64,000 nt of DNA from Mactra quadrangularis (taxonomy: Eukaryota; Mollusca; Bivalvia; Venerida; Mactridae): positions 15,686,001 to 15,750,000 of the forward strand of contig CM046304.1 in the NCBI GenBank assembly GCA_025267735.1. The letters are read 5' to 3'. How positions within the stretch are numbered: position 1 is the first letter of the stretch; the number at the start of each line of letters is the position of its first letter. The notes below the pieces were generated by a model. The model did not search any database. It had not been told where the DNA came from and saw only the letters and a list, made by a program, of their open reading frames with translations. Below, piece by piece: positions 45,865 to 59,600 of this stretch. Made by a program: the position numbers and the translations under genes.

Positions 45865-48800
45865 ATGGTAAGTTTATAATTTTATATTGAGAATAACGTA
45901 CTTTAAAACGTGTGTTTGAAATGGCTAATTTTTAACTTGATATCATTGTTATACGCCCGTTTTGAAGAAAACGGACGTATTATGTTATGTTGTCCGTCTG
46001 TCCGTCTCTCCGTCCGTGGACAATTGCTTGTCCGGATGATAATTCAAGAAAGGATGTACCTAGGTTCGTCAAATTTTATATGTGGATAGCCCTTGGGTAG
46101 AGGAGGTTCCCTGTGGATTTTGAGACTCCAGGGTCAAAGGTCAAGGTCACTGGGACTTTAAATATGAAAACCTTGTCCGGACGATAACTCCACAACGACT
46201 GTACTCAGATTAACCAAATTTTATGTAAGAGTAGCCCATGTGTCAAGGATGTTTCTTAATGGTTTTGGGGCCGCTGGTTTAAAGGTCAAGGTCACAGGGG
46301 CATCATATTGGAAAAAGAACTTGTCCGGACAATAACCCAACAAGGACTGTGCCTAGGTTAACAAAATTGTATGTGAAGGTAGCCTTTGTGTCAAGGATGT
46401 GCCCTTTTGGTTTTAGGGCCCCAGGGTCAAACGTCAAGGTCACAGGAGCATCATATGGAAAAACCTTGTCGGGACAATAACTGAACCACCAATGTATCTA
46501 GGCTCATCAAATTTTATGTGAGGGTAGCCCATGTGTCAAGGGTGTTCCCTAGTGGTTTTGAGGCCCTTGGGTCAAAGGTCAAGGTCACAGGTGCATCATA
46601 TTGAAAAGCATTGTCCGGACAATAACTCAACAACGACTGACATAGGTTCACCAAATTTCATGTGAGAGTAGCTCATGTGTCAAGGATGTGCCTTATCGGT
46701 TTTAGGGAAATAAGGTCAAGTTTAAACCGTCAGCAAGTAGATATCAAATTACCAAGCAGTGACTTCAAATGTTTAATCAATATGTTAATTAAGTCAAAAT
46801 GGCAAACAATGTGAATTATGCTATATTTAATAAGTTACATGACAATTCACCAAATTTTATGTGAGGGTAGCCCATGTGCCTTATTGGTTTTTAGGCCCAT
46901 GAGTCAAAGGTCAAGGTCACAGGGGCATCATATTAAAAAACTTGTTCGGACAATAACTCAACAACGATTGTACTTAGGTTAACCAAATTCTATGTGAGAG
47001 CAGCCCATGTGTCAAGGATTAATGTGTTGGTAGAGGATGTTCCCTTTTGATTTGGAGACCCGAGGGTCAAAGGTCAAAGTCACTGGGACTTAATTTATAG
47101 TGAAACATTTTGGACAATAACTCGATTTTGCTGGTCCTAATAGCAGAACTTTACTGTACATGTACTAATGTTTTATGTTCTAACTAACTCATAGCTTATC
47201 TACATGCATTTCTTCAAGTGACAGACATAAACACGTCTATGTATCTGCTAATTCACACAAAACGGCAGGAAATTTTGGTATTAACTATGCCATGTTTCCA
47301 TGGTTTCTGAAGTCAAATGATATTTTCGGAAAATGCTTTCCGTATTTTCAGAAAATCTGTTAGGTCAGTTTATGTATGACATCACAAGTACCTGCTATTC
47401 TATGCATCAAAAGTACTTATAATTTTTGAGAATTTCTTACAAGAAAGTATCGCATTTTTAGAAACAATAACTTCATAGCCGAGGACATTTTTTAGGTTCT
47501 TTTATTACATTTTTATGTTATTTCATAAATATTTTTTGGGTTGCTATATGACTTGATCAAAAAATAGAACCGTAATATTTGTAAAGTTTCTACTAAGTAT
47601 AAGCGAACTATCACAAATAGTTTTTTTTGCTGACTGAACGTATTTAATACGCTTACTTATTTTTCATCATCCGTAAGTGTGACTGTTGTATTTTCTCCAT
47701 TCATTTGAAAATGACTTGTATAGCGCAATGTTGCGTGTTACTGTTTTTTTGTTTGTTTGTTTGTCTTTTTTTTGTTCTGAACACTGTTATATTTAACATG
47801 AAATTTAATGTGACTTATAGTCCCGTTGTGACCATCCATCCATCCATATCGTCTACGTCACGCAATTTGAGCTGTCCAACAACATCCTGTGAATAACACC
47901 GCCGTCAAATTAGTTCTCAAACCTCGGTCTAAAGGTATAATTTACAAAATCAAAATGCCATTAATAGTGTTTCGTCTAGATGAAAGCTACACACGTGACC
48001 CTCCTAGCGAACCTTAGAGATCCTGTACGACAGCGCTCTACAGGATATCTGTTTACGGAGATTGGCAGAACAACCACCTCTGAACAGCAACAAGCGATGA
48101 TCCATTCGGAACACTTCGACCTTTCATGAATGAATAATCTCGGAAGGGTTCGTGGGGGTCTTCCCTGAATTTTGTGATTTTACCACCTACGCGAGGCGAA
48201 GCACGTAACGGTTACGCAAAATAGTTCTTGTAGTATATATACCGATCTTTATTTCAAATTGAACCAAATATTGTTCATCGATATCATTGAAATGTGTGAT
48301 TTTAAATTTACGGACTAAAAACGAAACTTCAGTCATCGCCTATACGATCGTGTATTTGTTTACTTCAACACCGGTTTCTTCAAAGTGGCGTCTAAATATG
48401 TCCGAGGTTATTCGTATCGAATGGCCGAGGAGTTCCGAATGGAGATGATCAAGAGATGTTTTATTGTACGAGTACAGTTGCATAAATATATAATAGTAAC
48501 ATTCTGGTTTTTTTGTTTCATAATAGGACACGCTTGTAAATGATCCAATCCACGGACCAATTATGTTGCATCCTCTATGTGTTAAAATCATCGACACCCC
48601 TGAGTTTCAACGTCTAAGACGTCTTAAGCAGTTGGGTTCTACATACTTCGTGTACCCTGGAGCCTCACATAACAGATTTGAACACTCTATTGGGTAAATC
48701 ATATTTATTCACTTGAACAGTTTAGTACTCTATGTAAAAAGAGTAATGTCATTTTGTAGTCTAAGTTTCATGTTTATGCTCGTTCACCGACTTTATAGCT

Positions 48801-51800
48801 GTGTTATTACCTTGTATTGCCATTTGGCTACTTGAATGAACGTATCAATCGTCCTGTGGTGTCTTTTACTCCGCTTAGAGCAGCCGACTAATTTGTGCAA
48901 CGGAATTATATTACCCTCGTTGGTGTCCATCTGCAACACTTGGGTGGAGTGAAGCAATCGAACGTACATAAATGTAACTTCCTTGCTAAAGAAAATTCAT
49001 ATAATACATGTAATATAAACCGCTATGTTAATCTTGAAAATGAAAAAGAAGAAGGAAGACACCATTGAAGCGTGTTATCTAATTCAATATCTCAAATAGT
49101 TTATGTATTTAAAAATTAACAAAACATGATTTTAATCCAGCTTAGCGAACTCCATATATACTGAAAGGATAAAGTAACGCAGGGTGAAATTTAAACCAGA
49201 AATTAAGTATGATATCCGGCTTCATTTGAAACAAAATTTTGTGTACTTGCAGACAAAGTAATGCTAAAAAATTTCCGAAGTCTGTATATTGCATCTGACA
49301 ATTGGTTTTACTGACGATTAAATTGAATTGACCCATATGATTTTGAAATTGTAATCGATCTGAGTCATCAATATTTTGTGTGTTCGCCGTTTGCTGCGAT
49401 CAAGACCGTTATTCTTCTGGTCATAGAGTTCATGAGAGCGTTTATTCTTCTTATGGGAATGTTGTCCCGCTTTTCAATCAGAGCTCTGGTAAACTGCTCT
49501 CGAATAACAGGGTTGGCTGGCGCTTTCAAACCTGTTTATCCAACTGGTCCCAAAAATGCTTGATCGGGGACAAATCAGGGCTATATGGCGGCCAATCTCG
49601 TGGTTGAATGTTGTTATTGGCCAGAAAGACTTTGCAAGTCCTTGCTACGTGATGCCTAGCATTATTCTGCCGGAGGGTTAGATTATGCTACTGTAAGAAA
49701 GGGATAATATGGGGTTGAAGGATCTCATCTCTATACTTAGCTGCTGTTAAATTGCCATCAATAACAACCAATTGTGATTTTAACCCGTGTTAGATTCCTC
49801 CCAAATCCATTACTGAACCGCCCCCAAACCTATCCCTCTCTACAACGCAAGCGTCCGTAAAACGTTCACCACGACGTCGTTAGACACGTTGACGGCCGTC
49901 AGATCGACTAAGGCAGAATCGAAACTCGCCCGTGGAGATAACTTGTTCCTACTGCCTCTGTGGAAACCGACGTGGAGCATGTGCAGCGACCCAGGCCATA
50001 CGACGCTGACGTCAGGCAGGGATAAGTTGTGGACCTACGTAGTGGCGACATGCTCTTACACCAACTTCTCGTAATCGATTCCTTACAGTTTTTGAACGTA
50101 TATGACGCCCATGATTTCCCTGAACATTAAGTGCACTCTCAACGGCATGAAGGCACCAATTACTCACATGAAAGAAGACGATATAGCAATCCTGACGTCG
50201 TGACTTACGCACGGTCCTGACCTAGGTCGATCGGCCAATCGCCAAGTTTCCCGAAGACGTCTTACAAGACGTTCTATGGTGGAAACATTAACACCAAAGT
50301 GCCTAGCAATCTAACTTTGCAGCTGTCCTTGCATCAGCATCTGAATGGCCTGACCCCTCTGAGCTTCTGTGGGTCGTGCCATTTTTAAAACGAATCAAAT
50401 TTCAATTGTTTTTAGGAAAGCAGTTGGTCTGTATAAAGACTAACGAAGAACGACTTGACAAATGCTGCATGAGACCAGTACACCACAGTGCACGAGATTC
50501 TTTTTTTTCTTTCCTCCATTTACCAGAGCTGCGCACTGTATCGTGCTTAATTTTATACATGGCCAGGTGTAATATGACCTAATTACTCAATCCACACAGT
50601 TTCGCTTTATTTGGAGAACGCGTTTTCAAAATATCGGAACAAATGTTACCCTGCGTTTCTATATCCTTTCAGTATAGTATGATGCAGTGTGACATATTGA
50701 TGCAATATTTGACATGGATTGCGTAAGCAATTCAGGTCTCAGTAAGCGACATATTTTGAAACGCATCACAAAATGTCGCGGACGAAGACATTCGACGGAC
50801 ATGCGCAGTCAGATTCGGTACAGCGGTATGTAGTTAGGTTAACCAAACGCATGAATAAATTGTCCTCTTGTTAGCAATATAGTTATGATAGTACATTTTG
50901 TATCAGGCAGTCTTATTATCAATACACAAGACATGAAAATATCTTCTTAATTCCGTTTTAAATTTGCCATTATGAACCGCCAATCATCTGCTAAAATATA
51001 GATAACAAGTTACGTAACCTCTGACCCGCTTCTGTCCTTTCCGTTCATTCAAATGGATCCACGATATTCTGAAAATAGACATGACTGCAATATTCCACCG
51101 TCTAAAAATAAATCATATACATGTACCTGTGGTGTTGAAAATCACGATCGTCGATTCGCATATTTTTCTGCGGGCGGTATCAGCGTCATGATCCTTCGTT
51201 ATTCCGTTTGTTTGTGAAGTTTATACCTTCAAATTTTGCCCAGTTAAATCTGTGTCCGGACAGCGCTTTGATCAGATTTATGTTTATATAGTGTTTATGA
51301 TGTGATAATACTGCTATATCCATCTCTATTGTTTTAGGGTTTGTCATTTGGCTGGAAAGTTCGTAGAACTTCTAAAAGCCGATCAACCAGATCTACCAAT
51401 AACTGAAGAAGATATTTTGTGTGTGAAAATAGCCGGGCTTTGTCATGACCTAGGTAAATTTATATTTTTTTAAATTTTAAATAGGATGAAAGGCAGTGTA
51501 TTTTGAGCTAAACAGTGGCTTATAGTTAAATACATATATTAATAAGCTATTTTGTTGATTGAATTGCGTGCAACAACAGAAATGCACAATCATTGAAATG
51601 TTTGTACTATCTGCTGCACATCACATCCTCAGTGCCAGTTTTATTATTTTTATCAGATTTTCTCTTTCAGTTCGCTGCAAGTTCTAGCCGTCGTCATTTT
51701 CTTCAAATAGTTGGCATCTAGAAAATGGTTGTAGAATTTCATGCTGTGATGTGCAACAAAAAGTCCATTGTATATACCATTCTGCTAAGCTCCGCTAAGT

Positions 51801-54800
51801 ATCATGAAAATCTGACAAAATACTTAATCTCTTTGAATCTCGGAGTCGAGGTGGATTGTTTACTTTGCCTTTTAAGACGTAGCATTTGTGAGGTCATATA
51901 TATTATTTGGCAACATTAAACATGCACTTTATGCATAGTCGTGAATTTCCGTATGAAATCACCGTAAATTTACGAATACATTACTTTAAGTTTTAGTAAT
52001 AGGACACGAAGAGGCATGTAAGGACTTGGTGCGGTGGTAAAATGCACCACCTCACAATCAAGAGGCTACGGGTTCGATCCCACATAAAACCTTTTTTTTG
52101 GCAATTTGAATATAATCTGTACATGCTTTATATATATATTTTAAACTTGTTAACACGAAGTCAATAGTCAATATTGATCTATTTTTCTGTTTAGGTCATG
52201 GTCCATTTTCTCATCTTTTTGAGAGCATAGTGAAAGAAATTAGAGCCAAGAGGAATGAAGAAGAATGGCAGGTAAACAAAACCATTTATAATAGACCGAC
52301 AATATCAACCTGAGCTTGAACTATCTCATCACAATTATTACGCGTTTCATTTATAATCGTGAGTTTTCGTATGCGTGTATATGATTTTACACATGCTTGT
52401 AACTATTTATTGGACAATATGTCAATATAGTAGACATGGCTTGTTATTGCACTTTTAATTTATGGCGAAACATTTAAGCCCACAAGATTGTGACACAGTT
52501 TCAAAGTATTTGTTTAAACACAAAAATAATTGTTCAAGTGTAATTTCCGAAAGCTTCCGCTAATGCGTGATTACAAACGAAGACAAAAATAGACCAAAAA
52601 TTCTGATATCAATACATCCTTGCATAAAGGTTAGACCCAGGTTAATATTGTCGGACTATACCATACCTTAAAGTTTGATAAATTTCCAAATTTTAACGAC
52701 CGTTTATCTTGGCCTTCCAATATTAGATATGGGTGCTATGTGAAAAATCATTTGCCCTTGTGTCAGACTTTCTTTCATGTAAAAAATACTGAATTAAATT
52801 GTTTTGATTTAACAGAAGATTATAGCAATTATCAATCATAGCCTGTACCGCTTTGCAATTTCTCGTTCTTCGAGCCATTTCTTGATTTTTTGCATTGTTA
52901 TAAATTTATTGTAACCTAAGTATTAACCTTATATACTTTACTCGCAAGAATTTCATAAGAAAAAAATACAAAATGACGTATGAAATGTTCGTTACCAATA
53001 GTATGAAATTCGTCTTCTCTCTCTTTGTTTTAATTTTAAGGTTCACTTCATTTTTCTTTTCTATAAGCGTCTGACGATGTGTTTTTTTTTAAATTCCAGC
53101 CTATTATTTCAGCATACTTATATCAGAAAAAAGTGAAATGCACGTTACTAATCTTGACGTTTTCGTTACTAATTATTCAAAGGTGTATCATAGCAAAAAG
53201 AATAATGTCTGAAAGACGGGTTTGTGCGCCGCTTAGACATGTGACTTTATGCCTTTCCGTTTTACTCTCCAAATCATGTTTCTGTAACTTACCACAGATA
53301 ATTTATTCTTTGGTCATACGCTAGTATTAAACAAATAAAGGTGTCATATAATGATAATGATTTCTAAAGAAATCATGTTTAAGATAACTTTAAAAATTGA
53401 TAAAAAGTGAAAATAAGGAAAGAATATTATACTTAAATTGAAGGAACACTTCAGTTGTACAATGACTTGCAAATGCAGCTGACATGTGCGTTACTTTTTG
53501 TAACGAACATGACATACTTTTTTCATGCCTGACATTTTGAACCCATGCTAGTAATCAGGTAAACACGCAATATATTCAAATTTCACTTCGATGTTAAATG
53601 ATTTAGCTAAAGAAAATGAGAGAAAAACAAATAAAGCGACTTTTTAAAAGTGGCTTAAAGAAAATGAACTCATCGTCGTAATGCCTCATTTCAATTTCCA
53701 CAAAGTGGTAGTTGACCTTCTCTGTAAGCTATTGGGAGTGATGACATCAATTTTAATGACATCATTTACGAAGAGATGAAAAAAATTGCATTTCAACAGT
53801 CAAAATCACACAGTTTCTATAAATTATTTCCGTCAGAAATAAAGTGGGTTCAAAATGTTAGGCATGACAAAAATATGACTTCACTTAACAATTTTTCTCA
53901 GTATACACATTTCCCATGCAGATATTTTCAATAGCTGTTAAAACATTTAAACGAAATTTTGTGAGTCAACTATGGGATACTATATCTTTCATATGACACA
54001 AAAAATGTCAAAGTCTACCGTTTAATAACCTACTTCCAAGATGGACTCGCATTTCGTGCTTTTAACAAGTATGAACCAAACGGTTTACATCTTCGTACTC
54101 GTAATTGATGTGAATTCGTATTTTGTTTGTGCCAATATTGTTACTGTTTATAAAAAGTCAGTTATTTTTCAGTCCATTCTGCGTTTTGCTTATAAATAAA
54201 ATACTATTTCATGAACATTTTCTTCAAATTTTTTATCAATATCTGACGTATCAACCCAGTTATGACCAAATATATGTGTATACTTAGAAAAGTTGTAAAG
54301 TGTAGCTCGTTACGAAATCTCGTATACTCATTTCCCTTACAACGTTTATTACAGCATGAACAAGCATCCCTAAAACTGCTAGATTATTTGATAAAAGAAA
54401 ACGAGCTGATGAAAGAATTTAAAAAATGGAAATTAGAGCCCGAAGATATCGAATTTATTAAACGATTAATTCATAAAGATGCTAAAGAATCTGATGTAGA
54501 TCGTTACAAATCGGTAAGTTCTTAATTACGCAATGGTTCCAAGAAGTAAACGGTAAAGATTTCTCCTCGACTTAGTTTAAAGAGCTGAAAGTGTTTTGAG
54601 GATAATTTCAGAAGAGCATGATGCAGGCTCGAGGCTAAATAGAAATACTATTTGCTGTGCACCCAATCTCCAACGCCAGTTTCATACTGTTTGCAACTCC
54701 CTGGAGAGCTTACCAACATGTTTCCATTTAAAAAAGGATGACGACTTGTCATTGTTGCCTACTGAAAAAGTATACTCTTCCAGGGTGTTAGTCTAAGGTA

Positions 54801-56579
54801 TAAAACTGGCGTAGAATATATGATGTGCAATGAATAGTGAACACTTTTCTTTTTAGCCTGTAGTAGATACCATTAGATTCAGAAAAGGATTAAAATACTT
54901 ACAACTCTTTAAAAGTTTGAGTCATACTGATTTTTCACTGTTTTCTTCATGAAACTAGAGCAATTAGTGTTGTCCTTGTCACGTGGTATTGCCACCATGG
55001 TGTAAAACTAAACTAAAACCATGAAAAAATTACCTCAAATGTTTTGACATTATTTTTACATTTTTGCTCGACTTTTTTAAAACGTGAGGGGTTATAAATG
55101 CTACCATTTTTGAGATAGATAAAACTGCATCTATTTATACAAAATGAATCGTGAATCGTGGAATACCCGATCAGATACGTTTAGTATTGCAGAACTTTGG
55201 AAAAGACGCATTCCACAACCTTTGGCAAGAAAAGTGTGTGGCTGTTTTTAGCCATTATACATGGATAACGGTATCGTGTACTTCCACTGATCTAAGTAGG
55301 ATAATTCATTTTGACAGAATTGCCTGTGTCTTTTATTATCAATGTGTGCATATATATATATATATGTATATTTGATTAGTCCGACAATATTTACCTGAGC
55401 TAAACCTTTATGCAAGATTATATTAAACACAGTATCTACTGTCTATTTTTGTCTTCGTTACTTCAAGCTCAGGTTAATATTGTCGTACTATATAGTGCGT
55501 AAGTATGACAACTGCTGTAAATCGATTGCTCATTTTGACTACGTTACTTGTCGAAGTTTAAATAAGGCACTGATTTTCGTAGGGGTATGTGAGATAATTT
55601 TTAGATGCAAATGACAAGGGTCAGATCGGGGCCAAACTTTACACACTACACTTATATAATTATATTTACGATTTCAGACTGGACGTGGAGTAGATAAGGA
55701 ATTTTTGTATCAGGTATAACTCATTTTATTCTCAACTGTCTTGGTATGAATAATTTCACGGTGAATGAACTCTTCGTTAAAGTACGAAGGTGAAATTGGC
55801 TCTCAAATCAGGCATGAAACTGACAAGTTATGCGCCTTGTCCTGAGATTTTTGATTTTGAAAATACAAGCAACTTTAAATCATTAACAATTGATAACAAG
55901 TAATGCTTTCATATACTTGAATATTTCATTTCCGGTATCAGAGTAAAATATATATCACTTATTTCTATTAAAACCAATTGCTAGTCCTGAATTAAGATTA
56001 GCAAAGTGCTTTCATCGCTTTGTCGATTTGAATCCCACATAACTACTATGAACCAAAATAGGTAAACAGGTTGTTATACCGATGCCCTTGGTACAAGAAA
56101 GCAAGGATGGTCACGTAGTGCGCTAAACGGGGTGCATCAACTAAATTGCAAGTTTGAGTATCCAAACTTCTGGAAAACGTGGATGGAAAAGAAAGTCCTG
56201 GTCGGAGTGCTTGAAGCAGATTTGAAGACATACAACCTGCATAACCGTGATCCATTCGACAAGCTTATATGGAGGTTAGATCTAACTGCCTGCTGCCTAC
56301 CCCACTTACTGGGACATCGGCAGCAGATGACAAATAAACTCTCTGGATTTGATTGGTTGATTGATTGAATGGTTGATTGATTGATTTAATGATTGATTGA
56401 TTTAATGATTGATTGATTTAATGATTGATTGATTGATTTAATGATTGATTGATTTAATGAATAATTGATTTAATGATTGATTAATTTAATGATTGATCGA
56501 TTTAATGATTGATTTAATGATTCATCTAATGATTGTTTGGTTGATTGAATGATTGATTGATTGAATGATTGATCGATTT

Positions 56580-56614
<35 letters not shown>

Positions 56615-59600
56615 TAAAGATTGATTGATTTAAAGATTGATTTAATGATTGATTTAAACATTGATTGATTGGTGGTTGTTAAAGATCACGTGACTTCAGA
56701 CCTTGATTCTTATACATGCAGATTGTTGCCAATGATACGAATGGACTAGACGTAGATAAGTGGGATTATTTCGCTAGAGATTGTCATATGCTTGGTATCA
56801 AAAATAATTTTGATCATCTGCGATGTATGCAACTGGCTCGTGTTTGCGATGTAGAAGGAGAAAATAGACAAATTTGTTTTAGAGATAAGGTAAGTACATT
56901 AAAGGTATTGAATTCAAAATGCTAATAGCCATTAAACAATCTGATAACTTCGGATTTCATGCTATGAAAGAGACTTCTGACATAAAAAGGCACCATCTTT
57001 GATCTACTTTCTGCCACATGATATTGAAAATGGCACCTCAATTATAATGTCAATATGCAGGATGAATCTTCAACAGGTCTTTACTCTCTGCTACTGAAAT
57101 TGTAAAAAGCTTGTCATGACGTTCATATGATGTCTTTTAGATACTAACCTCAATGAATATTTAGTCTCTCTGCGATTTAAGATAATGTCCAAGTAATCTG
57201 CTTGGCATTTTGCAGTTTTTAAACTGGACTGTTTTTTTTCCTGGTGAACCTTGCAAGTATTGCTTGTTTACAATGTGCAGTACCCTGATAGGATATTAGG
57301 GTTGTCACAATATACCGGTATATCGGTATATTGCATTACGCAGCTGCAGCAATACGTACCGCGGTACAATTTTAATGTACCGGTATTTGGCGATATTTTT
57401 ATTTCATTGGAAATTCTTCCCTTTGCGAAATAAAAGTAGCCAAACATCAGTTTTTCCATTGTTCATTCCATCTAACCATTCCATCTAAAAGTAGGAAGAA
57501 TTTAATCGATTGGGGCGTGACACAGTCCTAAATGACCGTAAATACTTACAGAGGCTAGATTCTATCAGTAGCTGCAGATAAAATTTGCGATTTGTCTGTT
57601 AAATACAGCAGAGGAGCCTACAATATATCGTGGTACGTATCGCGATACGATGACGGCGTATTGCAATATATCGCGGTACGCTTCTGACGTATCGTGACAG
57701 CCCTGAAGAACATCGTCTAAAATTTTGTTTATTTTCCGATATTCTACTATTTTGAAACTGTGAAAACTATGTTTTTGTTATTTTTATAACATTGGTTTTG
57801 ATTATCATTATAGCACAGGTTATGGTTATAATTATAACACAGTTGTTGGTTATCATTACCGCACAGGTTTGGGTTATTATTTTAACACAGTTTTTGGTTT
57901 TCATTATAGCACAGGTTTTGGTTATTATTATAACACAGGTTTTAATTATTAGTATAACATAGGTTTTGGTTATCATTATAGCACATGTTTTGGTTATCAT
58001 TAAAACACAGTTTTTGGTTATCATTATAGCACATGTTTTGGTTATCATTAAAACACAGTTTTTGGTTATCATTATAGCAGAGGTTTTGGTTATCATTATG
58101 ACACAGTTTTAGGTTATCATTATAGCACAGGTTTTGGTTATCTTACAGCACATGTTTTGGTTATCATTATAACACAGTTTTAGGTTATCATTATAGAACA
58201 AGTTTTGGTTATCATTATAGCACAGTTTTTGGTTATTATTGTAGCACAGGTTTTTGTATTCATTATAGCACAGGTTTTGGTTATCATCATACCACCGGTT
58301 TTGTTTATCATTATAGCACAGTTTTTGGTGATTATTATAGCACAGGTTTTGGTCATCATTATAGCACAGGTTTTGGTTATCATTATAACTAAAGTTTTGG
58401 TTATCAATATAACACAGGTTTTGATTATCATCATAACACCGGTATAAGTTATCATTACAGCACAGTTTTTGGTTATTATTATAGCTCAGGTTTTGGTTAT
58501 CATTAACGCACAGGTTTTGGTTATCATTATAACTTAATTTTGGGTTATCAATAAAACACAGGTTTTGGTTATCAATATAACACAAATTTGGGTTATCAAT
58601 ATAACCTAGGTTTTGGTTATCAATATAACACAGGTTTTGATTATCAATTTAGCACAGATTTTGGTTATCAATATAACGCATGTTTCGGTAATCATCATAA
58701 CAGCGGTTTTGGTTATCATTATAACTTAATTTTGGGTTATCAATATAACCAAGTTTTGGTTATCATCATAACACAGTTTTTGGTTATCAATATAACCTAG
58801 GTTTTGGTTATCAATATAACACAGGTTTTGATTATCAATTTAGCACAGATTTTGATCACCATTTTAACTCAAATTTGGGTTATCAATATAACACAGGTTT
58901 TAGTAATCATCGTAACACAGATTTGGGCTATCATTATAGCACAGTTTTTGGTTATCAATATAACAGAGGTTTTTGTTATCATTATAACACAGATTTTGGT
59001 TATAATTATAACACAAGTTTGGGTTATTATTATAGCACAGTTTTTGGTTATCAATAGAGCACAGGTTTTGGTTATCATTATAACACGTGCTTTGGTTAAT
59101 TATCAGTATAGAACATACTTTAGCCATCATTTTAATTTAAACTTTATTTGCAGGTTACCATTATGACTCAGGTTTAAGTTATTATTATAATACAGGTTAT
59201 AATTATCCTCATTAACGTAAACGTTATTAAAGATAATTTTCACATTGATTGGTAATTATCATAAAATAATCTCAATACACATGATGTTACGTTATCATGG
59301 CAATATTTTCATTTGATTATTTTTGTATTCAGGAAGAATTTAATATAAGTGACATGTTTCATACTAGATACACGTTGCATAAACGTGCATATAAACATAA
59401 GACGTCTCTCGTCATTGATGTTATGTAAGTACATATTAAATTGATAGATATTGCGTATATAGGCCAGTTATCTACCTTGGATTTCAAAGCTTTATTGCGC
59501 AGTCGGTATTCGTCTGCAACCTCCTATGAAAATATACTCCTCAGACAGAAGATTGCTTTGGTATTCCGAATGCAGAATTGGGCTGATAATTGCCGAGTTG

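Larger units (their letters stand above)
45868..48526 (+). other. SAMHD1-like intron 1
   Basis: It holds the 146-bp tandem array (45955-47125) and two dispersed repeats (47847-48065 and 48265-48370). No SAM-domain exon is visible. Confidence 0.5.

Noticed and set aside
57767..59166. Frames of up to 158 codons with [12 protein letters not shown] or [12 protein letters not shown] repeats, which could suggest a repetitive or membrane protein
   Set aside because: They are readings of a 24-bp intronic minisatellite, open in several frames on both strands.
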